Of a DNA stretch of 39,897 nucleotides, positions 1-7,577 are shown piece by piece (positions within the stretch are counted from its first letter, which is position 1; every line of letters begins with the position of its first letter). The stretch spans positions 1-39,897 of the forward strand of contig DFGW01000093.1 in the NCBI GenBank assembly GCA_002372465.1. The letters run 5' to 3'. The position numbers and the translations under genes were made by a program. Source of the DNA: Butyrivibrio sp. UBA3740 (GTDB lineage: Bacteria; Bacillota; Clostridia; Lachnospirales; Lachnospiraceae). The notes beneath the pieces were generated by a model. It searched no databases and had not been told where the DNA came from. It was given only the letters and a program-made list of their open reading frames with translations.

Positions 1-323
1 TTGGTAGCCTCCAGGGTAATATCCGGGTCCTCCCTCTCCAGAGGATTGTACTTAACTCCGCTGTCTATAAAAGTTATCTCTATCGAATTTTCCTGCCTTG
101 AAACCCGTGTCAGCAAGCATGCCCTGCCAATACCGGTTTTATAGGCATAGCTGGCTATATTCACAAACAGCTCTTCTGCCACTATCAGAACCTGTGCCAA
201 TTCCATCTGTGAAATCTTAAGACAGCTGATGCTTTTCCCGATAAAATCAGTAACTGCAGGAAGGTTTTTAACCCTGGCTTCTATATCCAACTTATCCTGA
301 TACTCATTAAGGCTGTTATCCAT
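1..323 (-). CDS. Anti-sigma-factor type ATP-binding protein (RsbW/SpoIIAB-like), 3' end beyond window
   Basis: Leftward reading frame of 107 complete codons from ATG at 323, open at the left edge, so the C-terminus is missing. The translation begins MDNSLNEYQDKLDIEARV. It contains an N-box-like segment (EELFVNIASYAY, about residues 55-66) and a G1-like segment (FIDSGVKYNP, about residues 88-97), as in GHKL/HATPase anti-sigma kinases such as RsbW and SpoIIAB. Proteins of this family bind ATP and hold or phosphorylate a sigma factor or an anti-sigma antagonist. No partner sigma or STAS gene is visible in the window. The ribosome site is weak, but an in-frame stop lies just upstream of this ATG. 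It is divergent from the cNMP-fold gene at 469. The fold assignment is fairly secure; the target is unknown. Confidence 0.75.
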   Translation of the reverse strand, partial: MDNSLNEYQDKLDIEARVKNLPAVTDFIGKSISCLKISQMELAQVLIVAEELFVNIASYAYKTGIGRACLLTRVSRQENSIEITFIDSGVKYNPLEREDPDITLEAT

Positions 324-366
324 CCGACTAATCCATCAACCCAAGCACGAAACTATTACAGACTTT

Positions 367-375
367 ATTATATCA
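367..375 (-). promoter_or_regulatory. Extended -10 promoter for the RsbW-like gene
   Basis: Read on the minus strand, TGATATAAT is a perfect extended -10, about 45 bases upstream of the ATG at 323. No convincing -35 is seen, which is tolerable for extended -10 promoters. It lies back to back with the rightward -10 at 418-423. Confidence 0.45.
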
Positions 376-417
376 TGTTTTTAAGCTTTTTTTCGAAGTG
401 TCTTTTGTCAAATCGTG

Positions 418-423
418 TATAAT
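418..423 (+). promoter_or_regulatory. Probable -10 box for the cNMP-fold gene
   Basis: TATAAT lies 46 bases before the chosen start at 469. The -35 region is poor, so this is a suggestion from the -10 alone. Confidence 0.35.
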
Positions 424-468
424 ATAACTAATAACTGTAAGTGAATCTTTATGACACGGAGGTGTTTC

Positions 469-1017
469 ATGGGAGATAACGAACAAAAGAGCGCAATTAG
501 TGACAACTCCTTTGAAGGAAAGGCCATAGTCTGTTTTCCGGCTGAGACTCTTATTCTGAAAGAGGGTGAAGTCAATCTTGATATGTATAAGATAATTCAG
601 GGAAGAGCCGAGATGTACATGGGCTATGGAACCGAACAGGAGGTGCTGCTTGGGATCATCGGCCCCGGGGCTTGCTTTGGCGAACTTGGACTTTTAATGG
701 AGTCTCCTGCCATCTACACCGTCATTGCCTATTCAGACGTCTACGCCATAAGGGTTACTGAGGAGCGGATCGGGAACTTCATTCAGGAAAACCACTCCAG
801 TATCCTTCAGATCATGAAAAATATGGCCAAGACCATGTCCATCATGCAATATCAGATCATGGCGCTCAGCGAAGAGCTCAGTTCCTATACCAAGGAAGAT
901 TCCGACAACTTTGAGCAGGTCAAAAAAGAGCTGCTGAGGGACCTCTACAATCCAAGAGCCGCATCCGGTATGAAGGGCAAGATGTACTTCATGGGCAACA
1001 GCGGCGGAAAGAAATGA
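469..1017 (+). CDS. Cyclic-nucleotide-binding-fold protein without DNA-binding domain
   Basis: 182 residues. The start is the ATG at 469, not the in-frame ATG at 451, because GGAGGTG at 458-464 sits four bases before it. Residues about 22-110 form a Crp/Fnr-type effector domain, with glycine turns (KEGE at 31-34, IIGPGACFGELGLL at 63-76). The phosphate-binding segment reads FGELGLLMESPAIYT. It keeps Glu72 but lacks the arginine usual for cAMP/cGMP binding, so the ligand may differ or be absent. The C-terminal ~65 residues look helical, with no winged helix, so it is not a classic transcription factor. Family members of this kind act as sensors or scaffold modules. It sits between a divergent anti-sigma-type gene and a strong terminator and is probably monocistronic. 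Confidence 0.7.
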   Translation: MGDNEQKSAISDNSFEGKAIVCFPAETLILKEGEVNLDMYKIIQGRAEMYMGYGTEQEVLLGIIGPGACFGELGLLMESPAIYTVIAYSDVYAIRVTEERIGNFIQENHSSILQIMKNMAKTMSIMQYQIMALSEELSSYTKEDSDNFEQVKKELLRDLYNPRAASGMKGKMYFMGNSGGKK

Positions 1018-1023
1018 TCACTC

Positions 1024-1064
1024 CCCTGTACCGTAGCATCACGCATCGGTACAGGGCTTTTTTT
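1024..1064 (+). terminator. Intrinsic terminator after the cNMP-fold gene
   Basis: A perfect 10-bp stem (CCCTGTACCG at 1024-1033 with CGGTACAGGG at 1047-1056) and a 13-base loop, followed by a run of seven T. It starts seven bases after the stop codon. Confidence 0.92.
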
Positions 1065-1123
1065 ACGGGAAAAGAACTATCTTCTGAGTGGAAAACTAAT
1101 TCATTGTATTGTCATCAATTTAA

Positions 1124-1151
1124 TTGCAATAAATCCAAAATATGATATAAT
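1124..1151 (+). promoter_or_regulatory. Promoter of the radical SAM-nitroreductase pair
   Basis: TTGCAA (1124-1129), a 16-base spacer, and an extended -10 TGATATAAT whose hexamer is 1146-1151. It lies 43 bases before the ATG at 1195 in an otherwise AT-rich gap. Confidence 0.65.
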
Positions 1152-1194
1152 CTTCTTGTTACGAAATGAAAATTGTCTGACGAGGAAAAGAAAA

Positions 1195-2289
1195 ATGACT
1201 AAAGAATTCGATATCCAGGAATACATGACAAGAGGTGTTGAGCGTGTCGTTTCAGATGCCATCAGAGCAACGCTGAAAAATCCTAAGGAAAGCGCTTATA
1301 TGGCTAAATTTGCCCTCTCCAGCAAGGCAGCTTCCAAAAAGAGAGCCCAGCTTGAGGCAAAGGGCGAGCATGTTCCACCCTTCCTTATAGCCAGCATTAC
1401 CAGCAGCTGTAATCTCCACTGTGCCGGGTGCTATTCAAGATGCAACAGCGCCACCCAGGACTCGGAGCCTGTAGATCAGCTAACTGATGAGGACTGGAAA
1501 AACGTCTTCGACGAGGCACAGAATCTCGGCGTAAGCTTTATCCTTCTTGCCGGCGGAGAGCCACTTCTTCGAAAAGGCGTAATTGAAGCTGCAGGGGATA
1601 TGTCTTCAATACTTTTCCCCATCTTCACCAACGGCACTTTCATGACAGAGAAATATTTTGAAGAGTTCGACAGACACAGAAACCTGATCCCCATCATGAG
1701 CATTGAAGGTGGTCAGGAAGCTACCGACGCAAGGCGCGGAGAAGGCGTTTACGATAAGCTCATCTCCAATATGGATGCACTTAAGGAAAAAGGCATAATC
1801 TTTGGAGCCTCAGTTACAGTTACCACCGAGAACCTCAAAGAGGTTTCATCTGAGGACTTCATCGGTATGCTTTCAGAAAAAGGCTGTAAGGCTGTGATCT
1901 TCGTTGAATTTGTTCCGGTAACCGAGGACTCAGAGTACCTTGCTCCGGACGATGATGACAGGGATTATCTTAAGGATGAGATCATGAGACTCAGGGAAGA
2001 ACACCCTGAAATGGTCTTTGTTTCTTTTCCCGGTGATGAGAAGAGTTCAGGCGGATGTATCGCTGCCGGCAGAGGCTTTTTCCATATAAATTCCCACGGG
2101 GGAGCTGAGCCTTGCCCATTCTCTCCCTATTCAGACATAAATGTAAAAGACACTTCCCTGCGGGATGCCATGAGATCAAAGCTCTTTTTGGAGCTTCAAA
2201 GCGGCGACGTTCTTAAGGATGACCACAAGGGTGGATGTGTCCTCTATGAAAAGAGAAATCAGGTAGAGGAACTATTAAAAGCACAGTAA
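1195..2289 (+). CDS. Radical SAM protein with C-terminal cysteine motif (SPASM-like)
   Basis: 364 residues from the ATG at 1195, preceded by GAGGA at 1182-1186. A longer in-frame TTG at 1156 lies inside the spacer after the -10 and is rejected. The cluster motif CNLHCAGC (Cys72, Cys76, Cys79) is the canonical CX3CX2C that holds the S-adenosylmethionine-binding [4Fe-4S] cluster. LLAGGEP near residues 117-123 is the SAM-binding GGE motif. Three further cysteines in the last ~75 residues (CIAAGRG, PCPFSP, GGCVLY) suggest a SPASM or twitch-type auxiliary cluster. Such enzymes modify peptides or cofactors by radical chemistry, but the substrate cannot be read from sequence. It is 39 bases ahead of a nitroreductase-family flavoprotein in the same transcript, which may supply or consume electrons in the same pathway. 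Confidence 0.85.
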   Translation: MTKEFDIQEYMTRGVERVVSDAIRATLKNPKESAYMAKFALSSKAASKKRAQLEAKGEHVPPFLIASITSSCNLHCAGCYSRCNSATQDSEPVDQLTDEDWKNVFDEAQNLGVSFILLAGGEPLLRKGVIEAAGDMSSILFPIFTNGTFMTEKYFEEFDRHRNLIPIMSIEGGQEATDARRGEGVYDKLISNMDALKEKGIIFGASVTVTTENLKEVSSEDFIGMLSEKGCKAVIFVEFVPVTEDSEYLAPDDDDRDYLKDEIMRLREEHPEMVFVSFPGDEKSSGGCIAAGRGFFHINSHGGAEPCPFSPYSDINVKDTSLRDAMRSKLFLELQSGDVLKDDHKGGCVLYEKRNQVEELLKAQ

Positions 2290-2328
2290 GACATTTTAAC
2301 AAAGGATTTAGCAGGAGGAAAGATTAAA

Positions 2329-3144
2329 ATGAGTAATTTTCTGGAGCTTGTAAAAACAAGGCGCAGCGTCAGAACCTTTAACGGCGCTATGCCTGATGCG
2401 AAGGTTTTAGATGAGCTTAAGGCATTTGCAAAGGTGCTTGATAATCCCTATGGTATCAAGGTCAGATTTGAGTTTTTGGACAGGGATGAACACGACCTTT
2501 CAAGCCCTGTACTTACAGGTGAGAAACTTTATGTCAGCGCAGTTGTGGAAAAGGGCGACCACGCCGACGAAGCCTACGGCTATGCCTTTGAGGCACTTCT
2601 TATGAAGGCGCATGAGCTTGGACTTGGAACTGTCTGGATCGGCGGAACCATGCCAAGGGACAAGTTTGAGAAGGCTTCAAACCTCAAAGAAAACGAGGTA
2701 ATGCCCTGCATGAGCCCTCTTGGAGTTACTGCCGATAAGATGGCCATAAAGGAAACCCTCATGAGAAAAGGTGTCAAAGCAGACACCCGTAAGGATTTCG
2801 AGGAGCTTTTTTTTGCCGATGACTTTGGCACTCCAATGGTCAAAGAAAAAGCTATGGAGGCAGGTTTATGCGATGCCCTGGAGAGCGTAAGGCTCGCTCC
2901 ATCAGCAGTTAATAAGCAGCCCTGGCGCGTTGTAATCGGAGACAGGACGGCTCACTTTTATGAAAAGCACGACAAAGGATATGTCACACCTGACTATGAC
3001 CTTCAGCGCATTGATCTAGGCATAGCCCTCTATAACTTTGAAAAAGAGCTTACAGAAGAAGGTAAGTGTCCCAAGCTTGAAGTTGCTGATCCGGGGATCA
3101 CTGCTCCAAATGGTACAGACTATATCGCCACCTACAGATGGTAA
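2329..3144 (+). CDS. Nitroreductase-family flavoprotein (TM1586-like)
   Basis: 271 residues with a strong AGGAGG site ten bases ahead of the ATG. The N-terminus (LELVKTRRSVRTFNG) carries the Arg-Arg-Ser motif that binds the FMN phosphate in nitroreductases. A second segment (SVRLAPSAVNKQPWRVVI, about residues 185-202) is also typical of the fold. Two copies of the half-domain pattern in one chain fit the single-chain TM1586-type nitroreductases better than the ~190-residue dimeric enzymes. The expected role is an NAD(P)H-dependent FMN oxidoreductase in the cytoplasm, with unknown electron acceptor. It is the second gene of the pair with the radical SAM protein. No simple terminator follows; the next segment is the folded region at 3153-3290. 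Confidence 0.82.
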   Translation: MSNFLELVKTRRSVRTFNGAMPDAKVLDELKAFAKVLDNPYGIKVRFEFLDRDEHDLSSPVLTGEKLYVSAVVEKGDHADEAYGYAFEALLMKAHELGLGTVWIGGTMPRDKFEKASNLKENEVMPCMSPLGVTADKMAIKETLMRKGVKADTRKDFEELFFADDFGTPMVKEKAMEAGLCDALESVRLAPSAVNKQPWRVVIGDRTAHFYEKHDKGYVTPDYDLQRIDLGIALYNFEKELTEEGKCPKLEVADPGITAPNGTDYIATYRW

Positions 3145-3152
3145 TTGTATAT

Positions 3153-3290
3153 GAGAGTCGGAGGACAAGGGCCACATACAGGTCCGAAATGCAGTATCGC
3201 ATGGAAGAGCTGACTAGCCAGCTGCAGGCCTTTCATCCTCTCCTACTCCAATATCCGTTACCCTTCCGGCTTCCTACGGCAGTGAAGGCG
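3153..3290 (+). ncRNA. Candidate structured RNA between nitroreductase gene and sigH
   Basis: There is no plausible reading frame here, but nested complementarity is visible. A long-range closing stem joins 3153-3173 (ending GGGCC) to 3227-3248 (starting GGCCT, then TCCTC pairing with GAGGA). It encloses two hairpins: ATGC/GCAT at 3189-3202, and a perfect AGCTG/CAGCT with a six-base loop at 3208-3223. A third hairpin follows (CCTTC 3262-3266 with GAAGG 3284-3288, and CCG/CGG nested inside). It could be the 3' end of the upstream transcript, a leader, or an independent RNA. I do not recognise a known riboswitch core. The sigH promoter begins right after it. Confidence 0.4.
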
Positions 3291-3302
3291 CAAGTATGAG
3301 CT

Positions 3303-3332
3303 TTGATGCATTCGCCTAAACTGTGGTATCAT
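3303..3332 (+). promoter_or_regulatory. sigH promoter (sigma-A type, extended -10)
   Basis: TTGATG (3303-3308), an 18-base spacer, and TG-G-TATCAT with the -10 at 3327-3332. The ATG of sigH is 37 bases on. The longer in-frame ORF starting at 3303 would begin inside the -35, which supports the shorter gene. Confidence 0.5.
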
Positions 3333-3368
3333 GGGAAGGAAAAGAAAAGTCTCCCCAAGGGTGAAAAC

Positions 3369-3986
3369 ATGAGCAAATACAGCGATATAGATGACGAGCA
3401 GCTCATCGTCCGTATCCACGACGGCGATGAGCCTGATATTGTAGATTACATAATGAATAAGTACAAGGAACTGGTGCGCAAGAAGGCCCACTCCATGTAT
3501 ATTCTGGGTGCCGACAGGGATGACCTTATTCAGGAAGGCATGATCGGGCTTTTTAAAGCCATCCGTGACTACGACTCCGGGAGAGACGCCAGTTTTTCAA
3601 CCTTCGCAGACCTTTGTATCTCAAGGCAGATGTACTCTGCCATTAAAACCCAGGCCAGGAAAAAGCACGGTCCTTTAAACAGCTATATTTCCATCTACGC
3701 CAGCCGTGAGGATCCCGAGGCAGGCATGGATCTTCCTTTGGAGGAGATGCTTGAAGCGGACCCGGGCTCCGTTCCCGAACAGTATGTAATAGACCAGGAA
3801 AGCCTCAAGGCCCTTGAGGATGAGATAGAAAAAGAGCTAAGTGACCTTGAGAGGCAGGTCCTTGACCTCTATATCACAGGCATGAGCGTCAAAAAGATCT
3901 CCGCTGTCCTTGGCAGGGATGAAAAATCCACTGACAATGCCATGCAGAGGGTAAGATCAAAGCTAAAGAAATATCTGGAGCATTAA
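3369..3986 (+). CDS. sigH: RNA polymerase sigma factor SigH (sporulation/stationary-phase type)
   Basis: 205 residues from the ATG at 3369, with AAGGGTG at 3357-3363 as ribosome site. Residues ~20-95 match sigma-70 region 2 (YKELVRKKAHSMYILGADRDDLIQEG, then the core-binding and -10-reading helices through ADLCISRQMYSAI). Residues ~150-203 match region 4, with the helix-turn-helix GMSVKKISAVLGRDEKSTDNAMQRVRSKLKKYL. Length and the DRDDLIQEG motif fit SigH of Firmicutes, which directs entry into stationary-phase or sporulation programmes. In Bacillus and many clostridia sigH follows rlmB on the same strand. Here it keeps the neighbourhood but converges on rlmB and has its own promoter. Whether the organism sporulates cannot be told from this window. 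Confidence 0.88.
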   Translation: MSKYSDIDDEQLIVRIHDGDEPDIVDYIMNKYKELVRKKAHSMYILGADRDDLIQEGMIGLFKAIRDYDSGRDASFSTFADLCISRQMYSAIKTQARKKHGPLNSYISIYASREDPEAGMDLPLEEMLEADPGSVPEQYVIDQESLKALEDEIEKELSDLERQVLDLYITGMSVKKISAVLGRDEKSTDNAMQRVRSKLKKYLEH

Positions 3987-3996
3987 TCCACAAAAT

Positions 3997-4030
3997 AAGG
4001 ACTGACCTTATTGGCCAGTCCTTTTGTTTT
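3997..4030. terminator. Shared terminator between convergent sigH and rlmB
   Basis: AAGGACTG (3997-4004) pairs with CAGTCCTT (4016-4023), extended inward by CC/GG around TTATT. T-rich tracts follow in both directions, so it can serve sigH (rightward) and the carD-to-rlmB operon (leftward). Confidence 0.85.
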
Positions 4031-4048
4031 GCACCTCTATTAAATGTT

Positions 4049-4804
4049 TTACATCATCCTCTGTCTTACTACCTCAAAAGCCAGGATTCCGGCTGCCACA
4101 GAGGCATTAAGTGAATCTATGTCGCCCTTCATGGGGATAGATGCCACCATATCACACTTCTCTTTTACCAGTCTTGAAACTCCGTTTCCCTCATTGCCTA
4201 TAACAAGACCGATAGCTCCCTTTAAGTTAAGCTTATACATGGTCTCTCCGCCCATATCGGCACAGGCAAACCATAAGCCCTTACCCTTAAGCTCCTCTAT
4301 GGTATTGGCAATGTTGGTCACCTTAACAACCGGGGTATAGTTGAGCGCTCCGGCTGAAGCCTTTGCCACGGTTGCTGTAAGACCTACTGCCCTGTTTTTG
4401 GGTATGATAACACCATGCGCACCTGCAAGATTCGCGGTCCTGATGATGGCCCCAAGATTGTGGGGGTCCTCAATTCCATCAAGAATAAAGACAAATGGAT
4501 CTTCATTTCTTGCACTAGCCAGCTCAAAGATGTCATCCATCTCAGAATACTTATAAGCTGCTGCGATGGCTATTACTCCCTGATGTTTGCCGGTATCGGA
4601 CATCTGATCCAGTCTGTCACGGTTTACAAACTTGATAAGACAGCCCTGCTTCTTGGCTTCACGCCTTATTGTGGACACAGGTCCATCCTGACAGCCATCA
4701 AGGATATATATCTTGTCTATAGTTTTTCCGGAACGAAAGGCCTCAATAACGGCATTTCTTCCTTCTATCTTCTCTTCGTTAAGTCCTGTTACTTCTTTTT
4801 CCAT
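4049..4804 (-). CDS. rlmB: 23S rRNA (guanosine-2'-O-)-methyltransferase RlmB (TrmH family)
   Basis: 251 residues, a normal length. Residues ~12-85 are the L30e-like substrate-binding domain (IEGRNAVIEAFRSGKTIDKIY). Residues ~100-250 are the SPOUT knot: LDGIEDPHNLGAIIRTA (motif 1), IGNEGNGVSRLVKEKCD (motif 2, near residue 201) and SLNASVAAGILAFE (motif 3, near 234). The enzyme transfers a methyl group from S-adenosylmethionine to a ribose 2'-OH of 23S rRNA in the peptidyl-transferase region. Related TrmH proteins of unknown target exist in Firmicutes, so the exact nucleotide is inferred. It is the last gene of the leftward operon, 49 bases after mrnC, with AGAGG as ribosome site. Confidence 0.9.
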   Translation of the reverse strand: MEKEVTGLNEEKIEGRNAVIEAFRSGKTIDKIYILDGCQDGPVSTIRREAKKQGCLIKFVNRDRLDQMSDTGKHQGVIAIAAAYKYSEMDDIFELASARNEDPFVFILDGIEDPHNLGAIIRTANLAGAHGVIIPKNRAVGLTATVAKASAGALNYTPVVKVTNIANTIEELKGKGLWFACADMGGETMYKLNLKGAIGLVIGNEGNGVSRLVKEKCDMVASIPMKGDIDSLNASVAAGILAFEVVRQRMM

Positions 4805-4853
4805 TAAAAACCTCTTAGCGCATACTGCGCCAAATTGCCCTTTCAGCCCATGA

Positions 4854-5291
4854 TCAGTCTGTCAAAATTCCCAGCTTCCCGCAGCCCTTCTTTACCAGCA
4901 AAAGAACTCTGTCCATGTCGCCTGTAAGGTACAAAAATCCTACTACAGCCTCAAATCCTGTGGCCTCCAGGTACTCCATTGTCGACGCATTTTTGGCCTT
5001 AGTGTGGGGCTTTGAATTCCTTCCACGCCGAAATATGTCCTTTTCTTCCTCGGTGAGATCATCCATTATCGCAGCAGCAATCGCAGCCTGCGTGGGGGCT
5101 TTAACAATAGCGCTCGCTTTTTTATGGAGATTATTCACCGCTGTGTTGCCCTTGTTCACCAAAACCGAACGGACGATAAGGTCAAAGACTGCATCGCCGA
5201 TGTAGGCCAGGGTCAGAGGAGAATAGGTCCTGATATCCTTGGGCTCCACATCAAATTTCTCGTTTATATACTCGTTTAGATCAGCTGCCAT
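4854..5291 (-). CDS. mrnC: Mini-ribonuclease III (MrnC)
   Basis: 145 residues, as usual for MrnC. It has a catalytic RNase III domain without the double-stranded-RNA-binding domain. Asp33 lies in SPLTLAYIGDAVFDL and Glu114 in TGFEAVVGFLYL, the two acidic metal-binding sites of the family. The enzyme processes 23S rRNA precursor ends in Firmicutes. Its start overlaps the end of cysS by 16 bases, which implies translational coupling. The cysS-mrnC-rlmB order is the classic Firmicute arrangement and supports the call. Confidence 0.93.
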   Translation of the reverse strand: MAADLNEYINEKFDVEPKDIRTYSPLTLAYIGDAVFDLIVRSVLVNKGNTAVNNLHKKASAIVKAPTQAAIAAAIMDDLTEEEKDIFRRGRNSKPHTKAKNASTMEYLEATGFEAVVGFLYLTGDMDRVLLLVKKGCGKLGILTD

Positions 5292-6700
5292 TTAACTCCC
5301 TCGCGGGTATCCTTTATCTCAACACCCTTATCAAGCAGTTCCTGTCTGATGGCATCAGCAGTTGCAAAGTCCTTTGCCTTCTTGGCTTCTGCCCTCTCAG
5401 AAATCTTGGCATTTATGAATTCCAAAAGCTCTGAATCAACCTCTGCGCCCTCTGAAAGCGCCTTGGCATGTCCGATGAGATCAAGGGACAGAACCCTGTC
5501 AAAGCTCTCAATCAAGGAAAGCTTGGTGGCATCATTGGTGTCAGCCTTAAGTGCATCATATAAAACGGTGATGGCCATAGATGTGTTAAGGTCATCGCAA
5601 ACGGCTTCTCTGAACTTCTTCTCAAACTCAGCCTTTACAGCCTCATCAACAGCGCCTTCGCCCTTAAGCTCTGCAACTCTCTTAACCAGCTTGTTGTATA
5701 CAGCCACGTTGTTATCCAGAACGTCAAAGGAGAACTCCAAAGGCTTTCTGTAGTGTGACTGGAGGCAGAAGAATCTGTAAACCAAAGGATCGTAGCCTTT
5801 TTCCTTAAGTACGGAAACTGTAAGCACTGCGCCCTTGGACTTGGACATCTTTCCTGCCCTGTCATTTAAGTGATTGGAGTGGAACCAGTATCCGCACCAC
5901 TTGTGTCCTAAATAGCTCTCAGACTGGGCAATCTCATTGGTATGGTGAGGGAACATGTTGTCAACACCACCGCAGTGGATATCGAGCCTATCTCCCAGAT
6001 GCTTCATTGAAATGCATGAGCACTCGATGTGCCAGCCGGGGTAACCTACGCCCCATGGACTGTCCCACTTAAGAGCCTGGTCTTCAAACTTGGACTTGGT
6101 AAACCAGAGAACAAAGTCAGTCTTGTTCTTCTTGTTGGAATCTTCCTCAACGTCATCCCTTACGCCGACCTCAAGCTGCTCCTTCTCGATTGCCGAAGAG
6201 AATACATAGTACTCATCCAGCTTACTTGTATCAAAATACACATTCCCGCCGGCAAGATAAGCGTATCCCTTCTCCAGAAGGACCTCGATCATGTGAATAA
6301 ACTCAGGAATGCAGTTGGTCGCAGGTTCTATAACATCCGGTTTTTTATTCCCGACTGCTTCAAAATCCTTGAAGAAAGCATCAGTGTAGAACTTCGCAAT
6401 CTCCATAACGGACTTGTGCTCTCTCTTGGCTCCTGCCAGCATCTTGTCCTCACCTGTGTCAGCATCGGAGGCAAGATGTCCAACGTCTGTGATGTTCATG
6501 ACACGCTTAACGTCATATCCAGCGTATTCCAGGGCCTTTATAAGTACATCCTGCATGATGTAGGTCCTGATATTACCTATATGAGCGTAATGATATACGG
6601 TAGGTCCGCAGGTATACATTGAAACCTTACCGGGTTCGTTGGGCACGAACTCCTCAACCTTTCTCGTCAATGAATTGTAAAACTCAAACTTCTCTGCCAT
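5276..6700 (-). CDS. cysS: Cysteinyl-tRNA synthetase
   Basis: 474 residues from the ATG at 6700, preceded by TAAGGAAT. A longer in-frame start at 6775 would run into ispF and add 25 residues unlike the family, so it is rejected. It is a class I synthetase that charges tRNA-Cys. The zinc ligand Cys31 lies in TCGPTVY and the nucleotide-binding HIGN at 40-43 (HIGH class). WHIECSCISMKHLG near residue 230 holds further zinc ligands, and KMSKSKG lies near residue 285. The C-terminal helical DALR-type domain is complete. It is 31 bases after ispF and overlaps mrnC. Confidence 0.96.
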   Translation of the reverse strand: MAEKFEFYNSLTRKVEEFVPNEPGKVSMYTCGPTVYHYAHIGNIRTYIMQDVLIKALEYAGYDVKRVMNITDVGHLASDADTGEDKMLAGAKREHKSVMEIAKFYTDAFFKDFEAVGNKKPDVIEPATNCIPEFIHMIEVLLEKGYAYLAGGNVYFDTSKLDEYYVFSSAIEKEQLEVGVRDDVEEDSNKKNKTDFVLWFTKSKFEDQALKWDSPWGVGYPGWHIECSCISMKHLGDRLDIHCGGVDNMFPHHTNEIAQSESYLGHKWCGYWFHSNHLNDRAGKMSKSKGAVLTVSVLKEKGYDPLVYRFFCLQSHYRKPLEFSFDVLDNNVAVYNKLVKRVAELKGEGAVDEAVKAEFEKKFREAVCDDLNTSMAITVLYDALKADTNDATKLSLIESFDRVLSLDLIGHAKALSEGAEVDSELLEFINAKISERAEAKKAKDFATADAIRQELLDKGVEIKDTREGVKWQLI

Positions 6701-6731
6701 TTTATTCCTTAAATCCTTTCCTAAAGCTCTT

Positions 6732-7247
6732 TTATCCTCTGTCACAGCCCTGACATATGCTATAAGTATCATCACCCGGATTAGCTAAAAGACATATGGC
6801 CTGTGATGAAATTCCTTCTCCTGATCCGGTAAAGCCAAGTCCCTCCTCGGTTGTAGCCTTGACGTTGACCTGAGACATCTCTATTCTGAGGGCCTGAGCG
6901 ATATTGATCCTCATCTCGTCTATAAAAGGCCTCATCTTGGGCGCCTGGGCAATAATGGTGGCGTCAATGTTCTCAACAAGGTAGTGATTCTTATCAAGCA
7001 TCGTTGCCACTTCCTTCAATAGAGCCAGTGAATCAGCTCCCTTGTATTTGGGATCAGTATCGGGGAAGTGCTTTCCTATATCGCCAAGAGCCGCAGCTCC
7101 CAAAAGCGCATCCATTATAGCGTGAAGAAGAACATCTGCATCCGAGTGGCCAAGAAGCCCCTTCTCATAGGGGATCTTAACGCCTCCGATGATGAGGTCT
7201 CTGCCCTCCACCAGTTTATGAACATCATATCCCATTCCAATACGCAT
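6732..7247 (-). CDS. ispF: 2-C-methyl-D-erythritol 2,4-cyclodiphosphate synthase IspF
   Basis: 171 residues, about a dozen more than typical because of a short C-terminal tail (after CLLANPGDD). Zinc ligands Asp8 and His10 are in GYDVHKL, and His42 is in [28 protein letters not shown], near residues 130-147, is the family C-terminal motif. It makes the cyclic diphosphate in the non-mevalonate isoprenoid pathway. The partner ispD, often next to it in Firmicutes, is not in this window; the upstream neighbour is azlD, 18 bases away. AAGGA lies about ten bases before the ATG. Confidence 0.95.
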   Translation of the reverse strand: MRIGMGYDVHKLVEGRDLIIGGVKIPYEKGLLGHSDADVLLHAIMDALLGAAALGDIGKHFPDTDPKYKGADSLALLKEVATMLDKNHYLVENIDATIIAQAPKMRPFIDEMRINIAQALRIEMSQVNVKATTEEGLGFTGSGEGISSQAICLLANPGDDTYSICQGCDRG

Positions 7248-7265
7248 ATGACAGTTTTCCTTCCT

Positions 7266-7577
7266 TTAGATAAAATCTATGATCAGTTCCACAACAAAGG
7301 CTGCAGCGCAGGCAAAACCCGCCACTGTAAGAAGGCTCTTTTTGTTAAAGGCCAGAAAAAGAGCTACTGCAAACCCTACAACTGATGAAACAACATAATC
7401 TGTAGCCCCCAGTATCGCAGGGAAAGTCATTGCAGCCAGCGTTGCGTAGGGCACGTAGTAGAGGAAAGATCTGATAAAGTTGCTCTTTATCTCCTTCCTG
7501 ATAAGTGTAAGAGGAAGCGCCCTTATAAGATATGTGACAAATGCCATCAGGAGGATGTATAGGTAAACTCTGTTCAT
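7266..7577 (-). CDS. azlD: AzlD-family small membrane subunit (branched-chain amino acid exporter)
   Basis: 103 residues with three to four hydrophobic helices and the family feature of an early arginine-proline turn (TYLIRALPLTLIR, about residues 15-27). AzlD works with AzlC to export branched-chain amino acids and analogues across the cytoplasmic membrane. Its start overlaps the end of azlC by four bases (ATGA), typical of a coupled pair. Confidence 0.88.
   Translation of the reverse strand: MNRVYLYILLMAFVTYLIRALPLTLIRKEIKSNFIRSFLYYVPYATLAAMTFPAILGATDYVVSSVVGFAVALFLAFNKKSLLTVAGFACAAAFVVELIIDFI

Noticed and set aside
3153..3290. T-box or other named riboswitch before sigH
   Set aside because: No AGGGTGGNACCGCG-type T-box bulge or other core consensus was recognised, and the sigH promoter lies downstream of it, so it would not be in the sigH leader.
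6029..6622. 197-residue rightward frame opposite cysS
   Set aside because: It is antisense to a well-supported cysS with intact motifs, and no ribosome site or family resemblance was seen.
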